A DNA stretch of 64,000 nucleotides. Source: Streptomyces rimosus (GTDB lineage: Bacteria > Actinomycetota > Actinomycetes > Streptomycetales > Streptomycetaceae). The position numbers and the translations under genes were made by a program. This document shows, in pieces, positions 1 through 10,946 of this stretch (the first letter of the stretch is position 1; every line of letters begins with the position of its first letter). The notes below the pieces were generated by a model. The model did not search any database, was not told where the DNA came from, and was given only the letters and a program-made list of their open reading frames with translations. The stretch is from assembly GCF_008704655.1 (NCBI RefSeq), contig NZ_CP023688.1:6330001-6394000 (forward strand), in the 5' to 3' direction.

Positions 1-38
1 GTTGGGGTGGTGGGTGGCTGGTCGTTGCTTGAGAACTG

Positions 39-55
39 CACAGTGGACGCGAGCA
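39..55 (+). promoter_or_regulatory. 5' arm of 23S rRNA processing stem
   Basis: These 17 bases are perfectly complementary to positions 3188-3204, just past the 3' end of 23S rRNA. Such a pair flanking 23S forms the long duplex that RNase III cuts to release pre-23S rRNA. The complementarity is visible in the sequence; the processing role is known for rRNA operons generally. Confidence 0.85.
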
Positions 56-58
56 TCT

Positions 59-3182
<3,124 letters not shown>

Positions 3183-3187
3183 TCAGT

Positions 3188-3204
3188 TGCTCGCGTCCAC
3201 TGTG
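3188..3204 (+). promoter_or_regulatory. 3' arm of 23S rRNA processing stem
   Basis: Exact reverse complement (17 of 17 bases) of positions 39-55, so the two arms close a stem around the whole 23S rRNA. It lies in the 23S-5S spacer, about six bases after the mature 3' end. Confidence 0.85.
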
Positions 3205-3256
3205 TTTGTTCTGAAGTAACGAACTTGCCTTGCTGGCTGGAGTTCATCTTCATAGT

Positions 3257-3376
3257 GTTTCGGTGGTCATAGCGTTAGGGAAACGCCCGGTTACATTTCG
3301 AACCCGGAAGCTAAGCCTTTCAGCGCCGATGGTACTGCAGGGGGGACCCTGTGGGAGAGTAGGACGCCGCCGAACA
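3257..3376 (+). rRNA. rrf: 5S ribosomal RNA
   Basis: Starts at GTTTCGGTGGTCATAGCGTT and ends near GGACGCCGCCGAAC, about 120 nt, in the canonical position roughly 75 bp after 23S. The two ends are complementary (helix I) and the conserved CGAACCCGGAAGCTAAG loop is at about 3299-3315. It is the last gene of this rRNA operon. Confidence 0.96.
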
Positions 3377-3390
3377 ATCTTTGTGGGGGA

Positions 3391-3420
3391 GCCCCGCACC
3401 GTATGGTGCGGGGCTTTTCT
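3391..3420 (+). terminator. rRNA operon terminator
   Basis: Perfect 10-bp stem (GCCCCGCACC / GGTGCGGGGC, 3391-3400 with 3405-3414) with a four-base GTAT loop, followed by TTTT and CT. This is a classical intrinsic terminator 15 bp after the 5S rRNA. Confidence 0.93.
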
Positions 3421-3473
3421 GCGTTTAGAGTCGATGCGGACCGAAGCGCAGAGCGATCGACAGGGGGAACAGC

Positions 3474-4346
3474 GTGGCCACATCGCGCCGCCGCCAGGAA
3501 CTTCGGGACTTCCTGATGAGCCGCCGGGCCCGGGTCAGCCCGGCCGACGCCGGCCTGCCCGACGGAGGCCGCCGCCGTACGCCGGGACTGCGCCGCGAAG
3601 AGGTCGCGGTGCTCGCGGGGGTCGGCGCCTCCTGGTACCAGTGGCTGGAACAGGGCCGCGACATCACCGTCTCGCCGCAGGTCCTGGACTCCGTGGCGCG
3701 GGTGCTGCGGCTGAGCGACACCGAGCGGCGGCACCTGTACGTACTGGCAGGGCTCAACCCGCCGCTGCCACAGGCCCCGGACCCCGCGATGCTCGACATG
3801 AGCGAGGGGCTGCAACGGCTGATCGACGCGTGGATGCCGTTCCCGGCGCACATCCTCGACCCGTACTGGAACTGCGTCGCCTACAACGAGGCGGCGCGGC
3901 TGGTCCTCAACTACGGCCAGAAGGGCTCCCGTTCCAACTGTCTGATCTCCTACTTCACCGATCCGGTCTATCGGTCCCGCGCCGCCAGCTGGGAGCGGAA
4001 CGCGCCGACGATCGTGGCGCAGTACCGGGCGGCGTGGTCGCAGCGGGCCGGTGACGAGGGGTACGAGGACGTCGTGCGGGAGGTGTCCGCGGCCAGCGCG
4101 GAGTTCGCGGAGCTGTGGGCGCGCGGGGACGTGCAGGACGGCGGGCAGATCCACAAGGAGCTGGAGCACCCGCTCGTCGGCACGCTGCTGTTCGAAGCCA
4201 CCCAGCTGCGGGTGCCGGCCCGCCCGGACCTGACCATCGTGCTGCACAACCCCCGCCGGACGGCGGAGGTGGACACGGCGGCGAAGCTGGAGTGGCTCAC
4301 CTCGCCGGAGGGCCGGCGGGGCGGGATGTATTCGGTGGCGGGCTGA
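3474..4346 (+). CDS. XRE-family regulator with MmyB-like ligand domain
   Basis: DNA-binding transcription regulator of 290 aa. An N-terminal helix-turn-helix (about residues 8-85) carries the family hallmark PGLRREEVAVLAGV near residue 37 and WYQWLEQGRDI just after; residues ~105-285 form the MmyB-type (PAS-like) ligand-binding domain with the NCVAYNEAARLV-type core. The ligand is unknown; characterised relatives control antibiotic genes or a divergent reductase or exporter. Start is GTG with AGGGGG upstream at about 3461-3467. It stands alone between the rRNA operon and a small unrelated gene, so its target is not evident. A paralogue lies at 33736-34641. Confidence 0.9.
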   Translation: MATSRRRQELRDFLMSRRARVSPADAGLPDGGRRRTPGLRREEVAVLAGVGASWYQWLEQGRDITVSPQVLDSVARVLRLSDTERRHLYVLAGLNPPLPQAPDPAMLDMSEGLQRLIDAWMPFPAHILDPYWNCVAYNEAARLVLNYGQKGSRSNCLISYFTDPVYRSRAASWERNAPTIVAQYRAAWSQRAGDEGYEDVVREVSAASAEFAELWARGDVQDGGQIHKELEHPLVGTLLFEATQLRVPARPDLTIVLHNPRRTAEVDTAAKLEWLTSPEGRRGGMYSVAG

Positions 4347-4441
4347 CGGCCGGCCCAGGCGCGTACGGCACGCCGGACCGCCGCGCAGTCGTAGGCCCCC
4401 CCGCGCCTCCCGCGGCCCCCCGGACACATATGCTCGCCCGT

Positions 4442-4795
4442 ATGAGCGAAGCCGCACCGCTGGACCCGGAAGACCGCAAGATCATCACGCTGGCCCGTTC
4501 CGCGCGGGCTCGCAACGGCGTGCCGGAAGGCGCCGCCGTCCGCGACGAGACCGGGCGCACGTATGTCGCCGGTACCGTCGCGCTGGAGTCGTTGCAGCTC
4601 AGCGCGTTGCGTACGGCGGTAGCGATGGCCGTCGCGAGCGGTGCGCAGTCGCTGGAGGCCGCCGCCGTGGTGACCGCGGCGCAGACCGCGACGGCCGAGG
4701 ACCTCGCGGCCGTACGGGACCTGGGCGGCGCCGGGACGCCGGTGCTGGTCGCCGGTCCGGACGGCACGCTGCGGGCCACGGTCCAGGCGGGCTGA
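4442..4795 (+). CDS. Degenerate cytidine-deaminase-fold protein
   Basis: Protein of 117 aa, alanine-rich, resembling the small cytidine-deaminase-like protein usually encoded just before era in Streptomyces. The layout (REDRKIITLAR-like start, an RNGVPEGAAV segment, alpha-helical middle, C-terminal beta strand with VLVAGPDGTLRATV) fits a deaminase fold. However, the zinc-binding His-Ala-Glu and Pro-Cys-x-x-Cys motifs are absent and there is no cysteine at all, so deaminase activity is unlikely. ATG at 4442 is preferred; an in-frame ATG at 4430 would add four residues. Here it is separated from era by the 7.4-kb oxidative block. Confidence 0.7.
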   Translation: MSEAAPLDPEDRKIITLARSARARNGVPEGAAVRDETGRTYVAGTVALESLQLSALRTAVAMAVASGAQSLEAAAVVTAAQTATAEDLAAVRDLGGAGTPVLVAGPDGTLRATVQAG

Positions 4796-4814
4796 CCGGC
4801 CGCGACGCCGCCCG

Positions 4815-6437
4815 TCACCCGGAGCGGACCGCACCCCCGACCGGCCCACCGCCACCAGCCGCACCCGCGACCGAGCCGCCGCCCCCGACCGGCCCACCGC
4901 CCCCGACCAGACCCAGCAGGGCCCGCTTGTCCGGCTTGCCGCTCCCCGCGACCGGTACCTCCGCGATGACGGTGATCGTGGCGGGCACGCTCGCGGGGCC
5001 CAGCTCCGCCGCGACGTGCGTGCGCAGCGCGGCCGGGTCGGGCCGCCGTTCCGCCGTCGGTACGACGAACGCGTGGGCGGCCTCGCCGGTCCGCTCGTCC
5101 GGCGCGCCCACGACGTACGCCTGGTCCACGTCCGGGTGCCGGGCCAGCGCCTGTTCGATGGCGCCCGCGTAGTGCAGTACGGCGTTGACGATGATCACCT
5201 CGCGGGTGCGCCCGGTGAGCCGCAGGAAGCCGTGCTCGTCGAGGCGGCCGAGGTCGCGGGTGCGTACCCAGCCGTCGCGCAGCACGGCGCGGGTCTCCGC
5301 CTCGTCGCGCCAGTAACCGGCCAGTGCCCCGGCGGTACGGACCCAGATCTCCCCGGTGGCGCCGTCGGCCGGCGGCTGCCCGCCGCCCGGGTCCCGTACG
5401 TCGATCTCCACCCCGTCCAAGGGCCGCCCCACCGTGCCGTACGCCGACCGGGGCCCGTGGGCGAGGTCGTCGGGCGTGAGCAGGGTCAGCATGCCGGTCT
5501 CGGTCTGGCCGTATCCCTGGTGCACGACCGGGCCGAGCCGTTCGGTGGCCTCGGCGAGGCGGTGCGGCGCCAGGGGGGATCCGGCCACGAGCAGGGCGCG
5601 CAGGCTGCTGGTGTCCACGGGCTCGGTACGCAGGGTGTCCAGGATGTGGTACAGCCGGGGGACGGTGAGCAGGCAGGCGGTGATGCGGTGCCGCGCGAAG
5701 ACCTCCGGGAAGGACGGCGGCGGGTCGGGGATGACGGCGGTGCCGCCGCCGAGGAGGCACAGCCCCAGATGCTCGAAGATCACCGCGCTGGTGAGGGTGC
5801 CGAAGAGCAGGAAGCGCGCGTAGGCGGCGGCGAGCGCGGAGGTCCGCGCGGTCCAGCGGGCGGGCTGCCACGACCAACTCGCGCTCAGGCTGCGGTAGGT
5901 GTGGGCGCACCGCTTGGGCTGCCCGGTGCTGCCGCTGGTCAGGGTGATCAGCGCGATGTCGTCCGGGCGCCCGCGGGGCACGAGGTCGTCCGGTGAGGTG
6001 GCGACCGCCGTACTCAACAGGTCCTTTTCCAGGCGGAGTCGGCCGAGGTCACCGGCTGCCGTGAAGAGTTCGGGGGTGCCCGACGGCTCGTCGTGCACCA
6101 GGACGTCGATGCCGTCGGACAGGATCTGCGCGAGGTGCCGCGGCGGCAGTCCGGGGCGCAGGCCGGTCAGCCGGGCGCCCAGCAAGTGCACCGCCAGGTG
6201 CAGGGCGAACGTCTCGGGGGTGACACCGGCGGCGACCGCGACGGACGAGCCCGGGCCGATGCCCGCGGCGCGCAGTCCGCGTACGCAGCGGGCGGCCCGG
6301 TCCAGGACCTCGCGGCGCGGGACGGCGCGTCCCCGGTGTTCGAAGGCCGCCGTGTCCGGCTGCCGTCGGAAGGCGTCGACGAGGGCGTGCGGGAAGACGT
6401 GGTCGCGGGGCAATGGGCTTTCGGCTGGCTGATTCAT
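4815..6437 (-). CDS. ANL-family AMP-dependent ligase (acyl/aryl adenylating)
   Basis: Adenylate-forming enzyme, 540 aa, predicted to activate a carboxylic acid with ATP for transfer to CoA or another acceptor. Visible motifs: phosphate-binding TLTSGSTGQPK (residues ~165-175), YGQTETG (~309-315), GWVRTRDLG (~389-397), the hinge GRTREVI (~409-415) and the catalytic lysine in GSGKPDKRAL (Lys ~501). The last ~30 residues are an unusual Gly-rich tail with repeated GGGGPVGG units after the normal family end. Start at 6437 has AGGAG at 6451-6455. It is transcribed divergently from the monooxygenase at 6728 and shares its regulatory region. No carrier protein or synthase gene is nearby, so the substrate cannot be named. 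Confidence 0.85.
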   Translation of the reverse strand: MNQPAESPLPRDHVFPHALVDAFRRQPDTAAFEHRGRAVPRREVLDRAARCVRGLRAAGIGPGSSVAVAAGVTPETFALHLAVHLLGARLTGLRPGLPPRHLAQILSDGIDVLVHDEPSGTPELFTAAGDLGRLRLEKDLLSTAVATSPDDLVPRGRPDDIALITLTSGSTGQPKRCAHTYRSLSASWSWQPARWTARTSALAAAYARFLLFGTLTSAVIFEHLGLCLLGGGTAVIPDPPPSFPEVFARHRITACLLTVPRLYHILDTLRTEPVDTSSLRALLVAGSPLAPHRLAEATERLGPVVHQGYGQTETGMLTLLTPDDLAHGPRSAYGTVGRPLDGVEIDVRDPGGGQPPADGATGEIWVRTAGALAGYWRDEAETRAVLRDGWVRTRDLGRLDEHGFLRLTGRTREVIIVNAVLHYAGAIEQALARHPDVDQAYVVGAPDERTGEAAHAFVVPTAERRPDPAALRTHVAAELGPASVPATITVIAEVPVAGSGKPDKRALLGLVGGGGPVGGGGSVAGAAGGGGPVGGAVRSG

Positions 6438-6727
6438 TTCGCTGCATCCGCTCCTGGAGGTGAACGGCTGAAATGCGTCACGGGACCGGCGGGACAAGCG
6501 GGGCGTGGCGTACGGGCGGAGCAATGCGGGGGCCCGCCGGGGCGCGACAGAACGGCGTTCCGGGTAAAAGTCCCGGACCTTGTGACACTGGCTTCCGCAG
6601 CGTACTCGCAAACCTCAAAAAAGGTGTGACGCAGATCACTTAATCGCGTACTGGTGCCGTGCTTTAACACTCAAGTAATGTCGGTTTCCGCTCCATCTCC
6701 ATCCTTCGCAGGTGACAGGAGAATTGC
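6438..6727. promoter_or_regulatory. Divergent promoter region with CRP-like site
   Basis: This 290-bp gap drives the ligase leftwards and the oxidase genes rightwards. From about 6590 to 6700 it is clearly less GC-rich than its surroundings. A near-palindrome TGTGACGCAGATCACT at 6625-6640 matches the CRP/FNR pattern TGTGA-N6-TCACA except for the last base. AGGAG at 6717-6721 is the ribosome site for the gene starting at 6728. Confidence 0.5.
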
Positions 6728-8347
6728 GTGAGCCACGAAGAAACGACGGACTATCTGGTGGTCGGTGCGGGACCCGCCGGATTACAGGCCGGATATTTTC
6801 TGCAGCAGGCCGGGCGCAGTTATCTCATCGTGGAGGCCGGTGCGGCCCCCGGTACGTTTTTCACCCGCTTTCCCCGGCACCGCACGCTCATTTCCATCAA
6901 CAAGGTGCACACCGGGTGGGACGACCCCGAGCTGAACATGCGCACCGACTGGAACTCCCTGCTCTCCGACGAGCGCACCCCGCTGTTCACCGCCCGCACC
7001 CCGCGCTATTTCCCCGCCGCCGACGAGATGGTCGGCTATCTCGCCGACTTCGCCGCCACGCACCGGCTCCGCATCCGCTACAACACCCACGTCACCGAGA
7101 TCTCCCGGCCGGACGGCGGCCCGTCCGGCCCCGGCGACTTCCACGTCCGTACCGCCGACGGCGCCGTCCTGCGCGCCCGGCGGCTCATCGTGGCGACCGG
7201 CGTGACCCGCCCGTACGTGCCCCCCATCGAGGGCGTCGAGGAGGTCGAGCGCTACGACGAGGTGGACGTGGACCCGGCCGCCTTCACCGGGCAGCGGGTG
7301 CTGATCATCGGCCGCGGCAACTCCGCGTTCGAAACCGCGGACAACCTCATCGAGACCGCCTCCGTCATCCACGTCGCCGGCCCCGGCTCGCTGAAGCTCG
7401 CCTGGCAGACCCATTTCGTCGGACACCTGCGGGCCGTCAACAACAACTTTCTCGACACCTATCAGCTGAAATTGCAGAACGCGGTGCTGGACGGCAACAT
7501 CCTGCGTATCCGGCGGCAAGCGGACGGTACCTATAAGGTCTCCGTGTCCTTTTCCCGGGTCCAGGAAGTCGTCAAGGACATCGTGTACGACCGGGTCATC
7601 CTCGCCACCGGATTCCGCTTCGACCCGACGATATTCGCCCCGGCGTGCCGCCCCGAACTGGCGATCAACGACAGATTCCCGGCGCAGACCGACGCCTGGG
7701 AATCCGTGAACGTACCCGGGCTGTACTTCGCCGGCACCATCACCCAGGTACGCGATTTCAAGAAAACCACCAGTGGTTTCATCCACGGCTTCCGGTACGG
7801 CGTACGGGCCCTGCACCGCATCCTCGAAGCCCGCCACCACGGCCGGCCCTGGCCCGCCCGGACGCTGCCCGGCACCGCCGAGGCCGTCACCGACGCGGCG
7901 ATCGCCCGCGTCAACCGCAGCTCGGCGCTCTTCCAGATGTTCGGCTTCCTCGCCGACGCGGTGCTCGTCGACCGGGACGGCACGGCCCGCTACTGCGAAG
8001 AGGTCCCGGTCGACCATCTGCACACCGCCGTCGCGGACGGCGGCTTCGGCGACATCGACCGGTACTTCACCGTCACCCTCGAATACGGCGAGGGCCACGA
8101 CAAGGTGAACCCCTTCGACATCACCGCGGGCCGCAACTCCCAGCAGGACACCACCGGCCTGGACGGCCGCTACCTGCACCCCGTGATCCGCGCCTTCGAC
8201 GGCGCGGCGCCCGGCAAGGCGACCGCCGAGCACCACGTCACCGAGAACCTCGAAAACGAGTGGGACAGCGAGGAGGTCCACCGCGCGCCCCTGCGGAGCT
8301 TCCTGCGTACCCGGCTCTCCGAGCGGGACGCGGCGGCCCGGCCGTGA
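6728..8347 (+). CDS. FAD-dependent monooxygenase, FOXRED2-like
   Basis: Flavoprotein of 539 aa. The N-terminal FAD-binding Rossmann motif is VVGAGPAGLQ (residues ~11-20); a second NAD(P)H-binding motif, IIGRGNSAFETA (~193-204), follows an ATG-type strand VATGVTRPYVP (~155-165); a second such strand, LATGFRFDP, lies near residue 295. This two-dinucleotide layout is that of flavin monooxygenases and FOXRED2-like proteins; the region after ~350 is family-specific and I cannot assign it. Substrate unknown. The start is GTG with AGGAG seven bases upstream. The 3' end overlaps the next gene (GTGA), so it is probably translated together with the FMN oxidase. Its 5' part uses more A/T-ending codons than its neighbours. 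Confidence 0.82.
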   Translation: MSHEETTDYLVVGAGPAGLQAGYFLQQAGRSYLIVEAGAAPGTFFTRFPRHRTLISINKVHTGWDDPELNMRTDWNSLLSDERTPLFTARTPRYFPAADEMVGYLADFAATHRLRIRYNTHVTEISRPDGGPSGPGDFHVRTADGAVLRARRLIVATGVTRPYVPPIEGVEEVERYDEVDVDPAAFTGQRVLIIGRGNSAFETADNLIETASVIHVAGPGSLKLAWQTHFVGHLRAVNNNFLDTYQLKLQNAVLDGNILRIRRQADGTYKVSVSFSRVQEVVKDIVYDRVILATGFRFDPTIFAPACRPELAINDRFPAQTDAWESVNVPGLYFAGTITQVRDFKKTTSGFIHGFRYGVRALHRILEARHHGRPWPARTLPGTAEAVTDAAIARVNRSSALFQMFGFLADAVLVDRDGTARYCEEVPVDHLHTAVADGGFGDIDRYFTVTLEYGEGHDKVNPFDITAGRNSQQDTTGLDGRYLHPVIRAFDGAAPGKATAEHHVTENLENEWDSEEVHRAPLRSFLRTRLSERDAAARP

Positions 8348-9444
8348 TCCCCACCCTCGCCGACCTGCACGAACAGGCGCGGGAACGGCTCGCCCCCCGG
8401 GTGTACGACTACTTCGCCGGCGGCGCCGGCGGGGAGACGGCCCTGCGCGAGAACGAGGCGGCGTTCCGCAGGCTCGCCCTGCTGCCCCGCGTCCTGCGCG
8501 GGGCGGCCACCCGCGACCTGTCCGTCACGCTGTGCGGCGACCGCCTGTCCCTGCCCGTCCTGGTCTCGCCCACCGCCTTTCACCGCCTCGCCCATCCGGA
8601 GGGCGAACTCGCCACCGCCCGCGCGACGGCGGCGGCCGGCACGGTCCTGGTCACCGGCATGGCGGCGACCGTGCCGGTGGCCGAGGTGACCGCCGCCGCC
8701 CGCGCGGTACGGGCCGATGCGCCCGTGTGGTTCCAGCTCTATCTGCAGCCCGAACCGGAGGTCACGCTCGCGCTGGTGCGCCGGGCGGAGCGGGCCGGGT
8801 GCTCGGCGCTGGTCGTCACCGTCGACTCGCCGGTCTTCGGCCGCCGCGAACGCGACGCCCGGCACGGCTTCGACGACCTGCCCGACGGCCTGGCCGCCGA
8901 GAACATGCGCGGCCTGCCCGGCGCCCCGGACGGCCGCCCCCGCGACATCGCCATGACGCCGGGCCTCTCCTGGGACGACCTGCGCCGGCTGCGGGCGCAG
9001 ACCCGGCTGCCGGTGCTGCTCAAGGGCATCCTGCACCCAGGCGACGCCCGGATCGCCGTCGCCGAGGGCGTGGACGGCCTGCTGGTCTCCAACCACGGCG
9101 GCCGTCAGCTCGACGCCGCACCGGCGAGCATCGAGGCGCTGCCCGCCGTCGTCCTGGCCGTCGCGGGCCGGGTGCCGGTGCTGCTGGACGGCGGCGTACG
9201 GCGGGGCTCGGACGCGGCCGTGGCCCTCGCCCTGGGTGCGTCGGCCGTGGGTATCGGCCGCCCGGTGCTGTGGGGCCTGGCCGCGGACGGCGAGAAGGGC
9301 GTCCGGCACGTACTGGAGCTGCTGCGCGCCGAGTTCGACCACGTACTGGCGCTGTGCGGCGGCGGCAGCCCGGCCGACCTCGGGCCGGACCTGGTGGTCG
9401 CGCGGGGGAGTGCGCGCGGCGAAGGCGAAGGGGAGGCCCGATGA
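8344..9444 (+). CDS. FMN-dependent alpha-hydroxy-acid oxidase/dehydrogenase
   Basis: Member of the lactate oxidase / mandelate dehydrogenase / glycolate oxidase family, 366 aa, which oxidises an L-alpha-hydroxy acid to the alpha-keto acid. Family residues are in place: YDYFAGGAG (~21-29), the Tyr of QLYLQ (~131-135), FMN-contacting Lys in LLKG (~227), the catalytic base and substrate arginine in SNHGGRQLD (His ~251, Arg ~254) and the phosphate-binding LDGGVRRGSD (~281-290). Start GTG at 8344 overlaps the preceding stop codon. It resembles 4-hydroxymandelate oxidases of antibiotic pathways, but no other gene of that pathway is here, so substrate preference is open. Confidence 0.88.
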   Translation: MIPTLADLHEQARERLAPRVYDYFAGGAGGETALRENEAAFRRLALLPRVLRGAATRDLSVTLCGDRLSLPVLVSPTAFHRLAHPEGELATARATAAAGTVLVTGMAATVPVAEVTAAARAVRADAPVWFQLYLQPEPEVTLALVRRAERAGCSALVVTVDSPVFGRRERDARHGFDDLPDGLAAENMRGLPGAPDGRPRDIAMTPGLSWDDLRRLRAQTRLPVLLKGILHPGDARIAVAEGVDGLLVSNHGGRQLDAAPASIEALPAVVLAVAGRVPVLLDGGVRRGSDAAVALALGASAVGIGRPVLWGLAADGEKGVRHVLELLRAEFDHVLALCGGGSPADLGPDLVVARGSARGEGEGEAR

Positions 9445-10865
9445 ACACCCTCCGCACCGCCAAGCTGCTCGCCGCCGCGGCCGGTCTCCTCTCCGTCCCG
9501 TACTGGCTGCCGCGCTCCGTCGTCGCCGCCCGCGTCGCGCTCTTCGCGCGGATCAACGGCGACGAGGGCATCGCCTTCCCGAGCGCCGACGTCCCCGCCG
9601 ACCGCTTCCAGGAGATCTACTCCCACCCCGCCGCCAACGGCCGCAGCCGGGGCGCCGCCCTCTCGGACCTCTTCTGGTACTGGCTGGCGCCCGGCCCCGA
9701 GGTGCACCAGGAGCACCTGGAGGACGGCCCGCGCTACGACGAGGTCGCCCGTACCACCCTCGCCGTGCTGGGCGGTCCCAGCCGCGAGCTGTCCGCCGCG
9801 GTGGCCCGCCGTACCGCCGCCGTGCTCGACGAACTGGTCACCGGCCGGGCCGAGTTGGTCCGGCTGCGCGACCTGATGATGCCGGTGTGGGCGGAGTTCT
9901 TCTACGGACTCGTGTTCCGCGAACCGTGCCCGCCGTACGTCCGGCGCCTGATCGTGGACAACGCCGCCGACGTGGTCAACTCCCTGAAGTGCACCCGGCT
10001 CCGCCACCCGGCCCGCCGCGCCCGCCTCACCCGCCACCTGCGGCAGCGCATCGCCGCCGGGACCGTACCGCCGCACCACCTGCCGGGCTCCCTCACGCCC
10101 GACGAGCAGGCGTACTACCTCCAGGGCACCTTCTTCAACACGGCCATCGTCCAGATGTCCGAGGCCATGGCCCACCTGCTGCTGGTCCTCGCCCAGCACC
10201 CGGAGGCGCAGCGCAGGCTCGCCGCCGGACCGGACGACGACCGGTACTTCTCCAACGTCCTCAACGAGACGCTGCGGCTCTACCCGCTCTTCGGCGTCGC
10301 CCACCGCATCAGCACGGACGACATCCCGCTCGGCCCCGGCACGGCCATCCCCGCCGGCTCCGTCCTGTGCTTCAACTACCCCGACTACCACGCCACCGGC
10401 TACACCGACCCCGAGGTCTTCGACCCCGCCCGCTGGGACCGCCTGGTGGCCAAGGAGCAGCACCACATCCCGTTCGGCGTCGCCGCCAACCGGCCGTGCC
10501 CGGCCTGGCGGCTCGCCCCGCTGGCCATGCACGCCGCGACCCGCGAGGTGCTGCGCCGCTTCACCCTCCACTCCACCGTCGCCCACACCCGCTCCATCCC
10601 GCACCGCGCCCCCTGCCTGCTGGTCCGGCGCGACCGTCCGCTGCCGAAGCACCGGCTGCTCGCCGCCCGGGTCTTCCTGAGGGTGCGCGACCGGTGGGAG
10701 GACGTGTGGCGCAGCTGCGTCCAGCTCGTCCTCGGTACGTGGATGGTGCTCGACGCCCGCCGCCTGCGCCCGGCCGAGCGCTACTTCGCCACCCACGACA
10801 CGCAGGGCGTCCCGCTGCCGGGCACCGCCCCCGCCCCGGCGCGCTGTCCGTACCCGCACGCCTGA
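9441..10865 (+). CDS. Cytochrome P450, divergent
   Basis: Predicted heme monooxygenase, 474 aa. The ExxR motif (ETLR, residues 276-279) is followed by the heme loop FGVAANRPCPAW with axial Cys at ~353. The loop has one residue more between FG and Cys than the usual FGxGxHxCxG, and both later glycines are replaced. The I helix (~226-246, GTFFNTAIVQMSEAM) lacks a clear AGxxT oxygen-activation motif. A hydrophobic N-terminus (~8-35) could be a membrane anchor, unusual for bacterial P450s. A 60-residue C-terminal extension follows the normal end. ATG at 9441 overlaps the previous stop (ATGA). Redox partners are not encoded nearby. Confidence 0.78.
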   Translation: MNTLRTAKLLAAAAGLLSVPYWLPRSVVAARVALFARINGDEGIAFPSADVPADRFQEIYSHPAANGRSRGAALSDLFWYWLAPGPEVHQEHLEDGPRYDEVARTTLAVLGGPSRELSAAVARRTAAVLDELVTGRAELVRLRDLMMPVWAEFFYGLVFREPCPPYVRRLIVDNAADVVNSLKCTRLRHPARRARLTRHLRQRIAAGTVPPHHLPGSLTPDEQAYYLQGTFFNTAIVQMSEAMAHLLLVLAQHPEAQRRLAAGPDDDRYFSNVLNETLRLYPLFGVAHRISTDDIPLGPGTAIPAGSVLCFNYPDYHATGYTDPEVFDPARWDRLVAKEQHHIPFGVAANRPCPAWRLAPLAMHAATREVLRRFTLHSTVAHTRSIPHRAPCLLVRRDRPLPKHRLLAARVFLRVRDRWEDVWRSCVQLVLGTWMVLDARRLRPAERYFATHDTQGVPLPGTAPAPARCPYPHA

Positions 10866-10946
10866 CCCACGAGCCCGCCCCGTCCGGGCCCGGCACCCGG
10901 GCCCGCCCGTCCCCGTACGTCCCCGCGAGCCGAAGGGCGTTCCGCC

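Noticed and set aside
8344..9444. Assignment as hydroxymandelate oxidase of hydroxyphenylglycine synthesis, or as MftD of mycofactocin
   Set aside because: No hydroxymandelate synthase, transaminase or mycofactocin genes are in the window; residue similarity alone does not distinguish the family members.
4815..10865. Idea that the block makes a diazo or N-N bonded product (ANL diazotase plus N-monooxygenase)
   Set aside because: No nitrosuccinate lyase or other partner gene is present, and the FAD enzyme and ligase can be assigned only to broad families.
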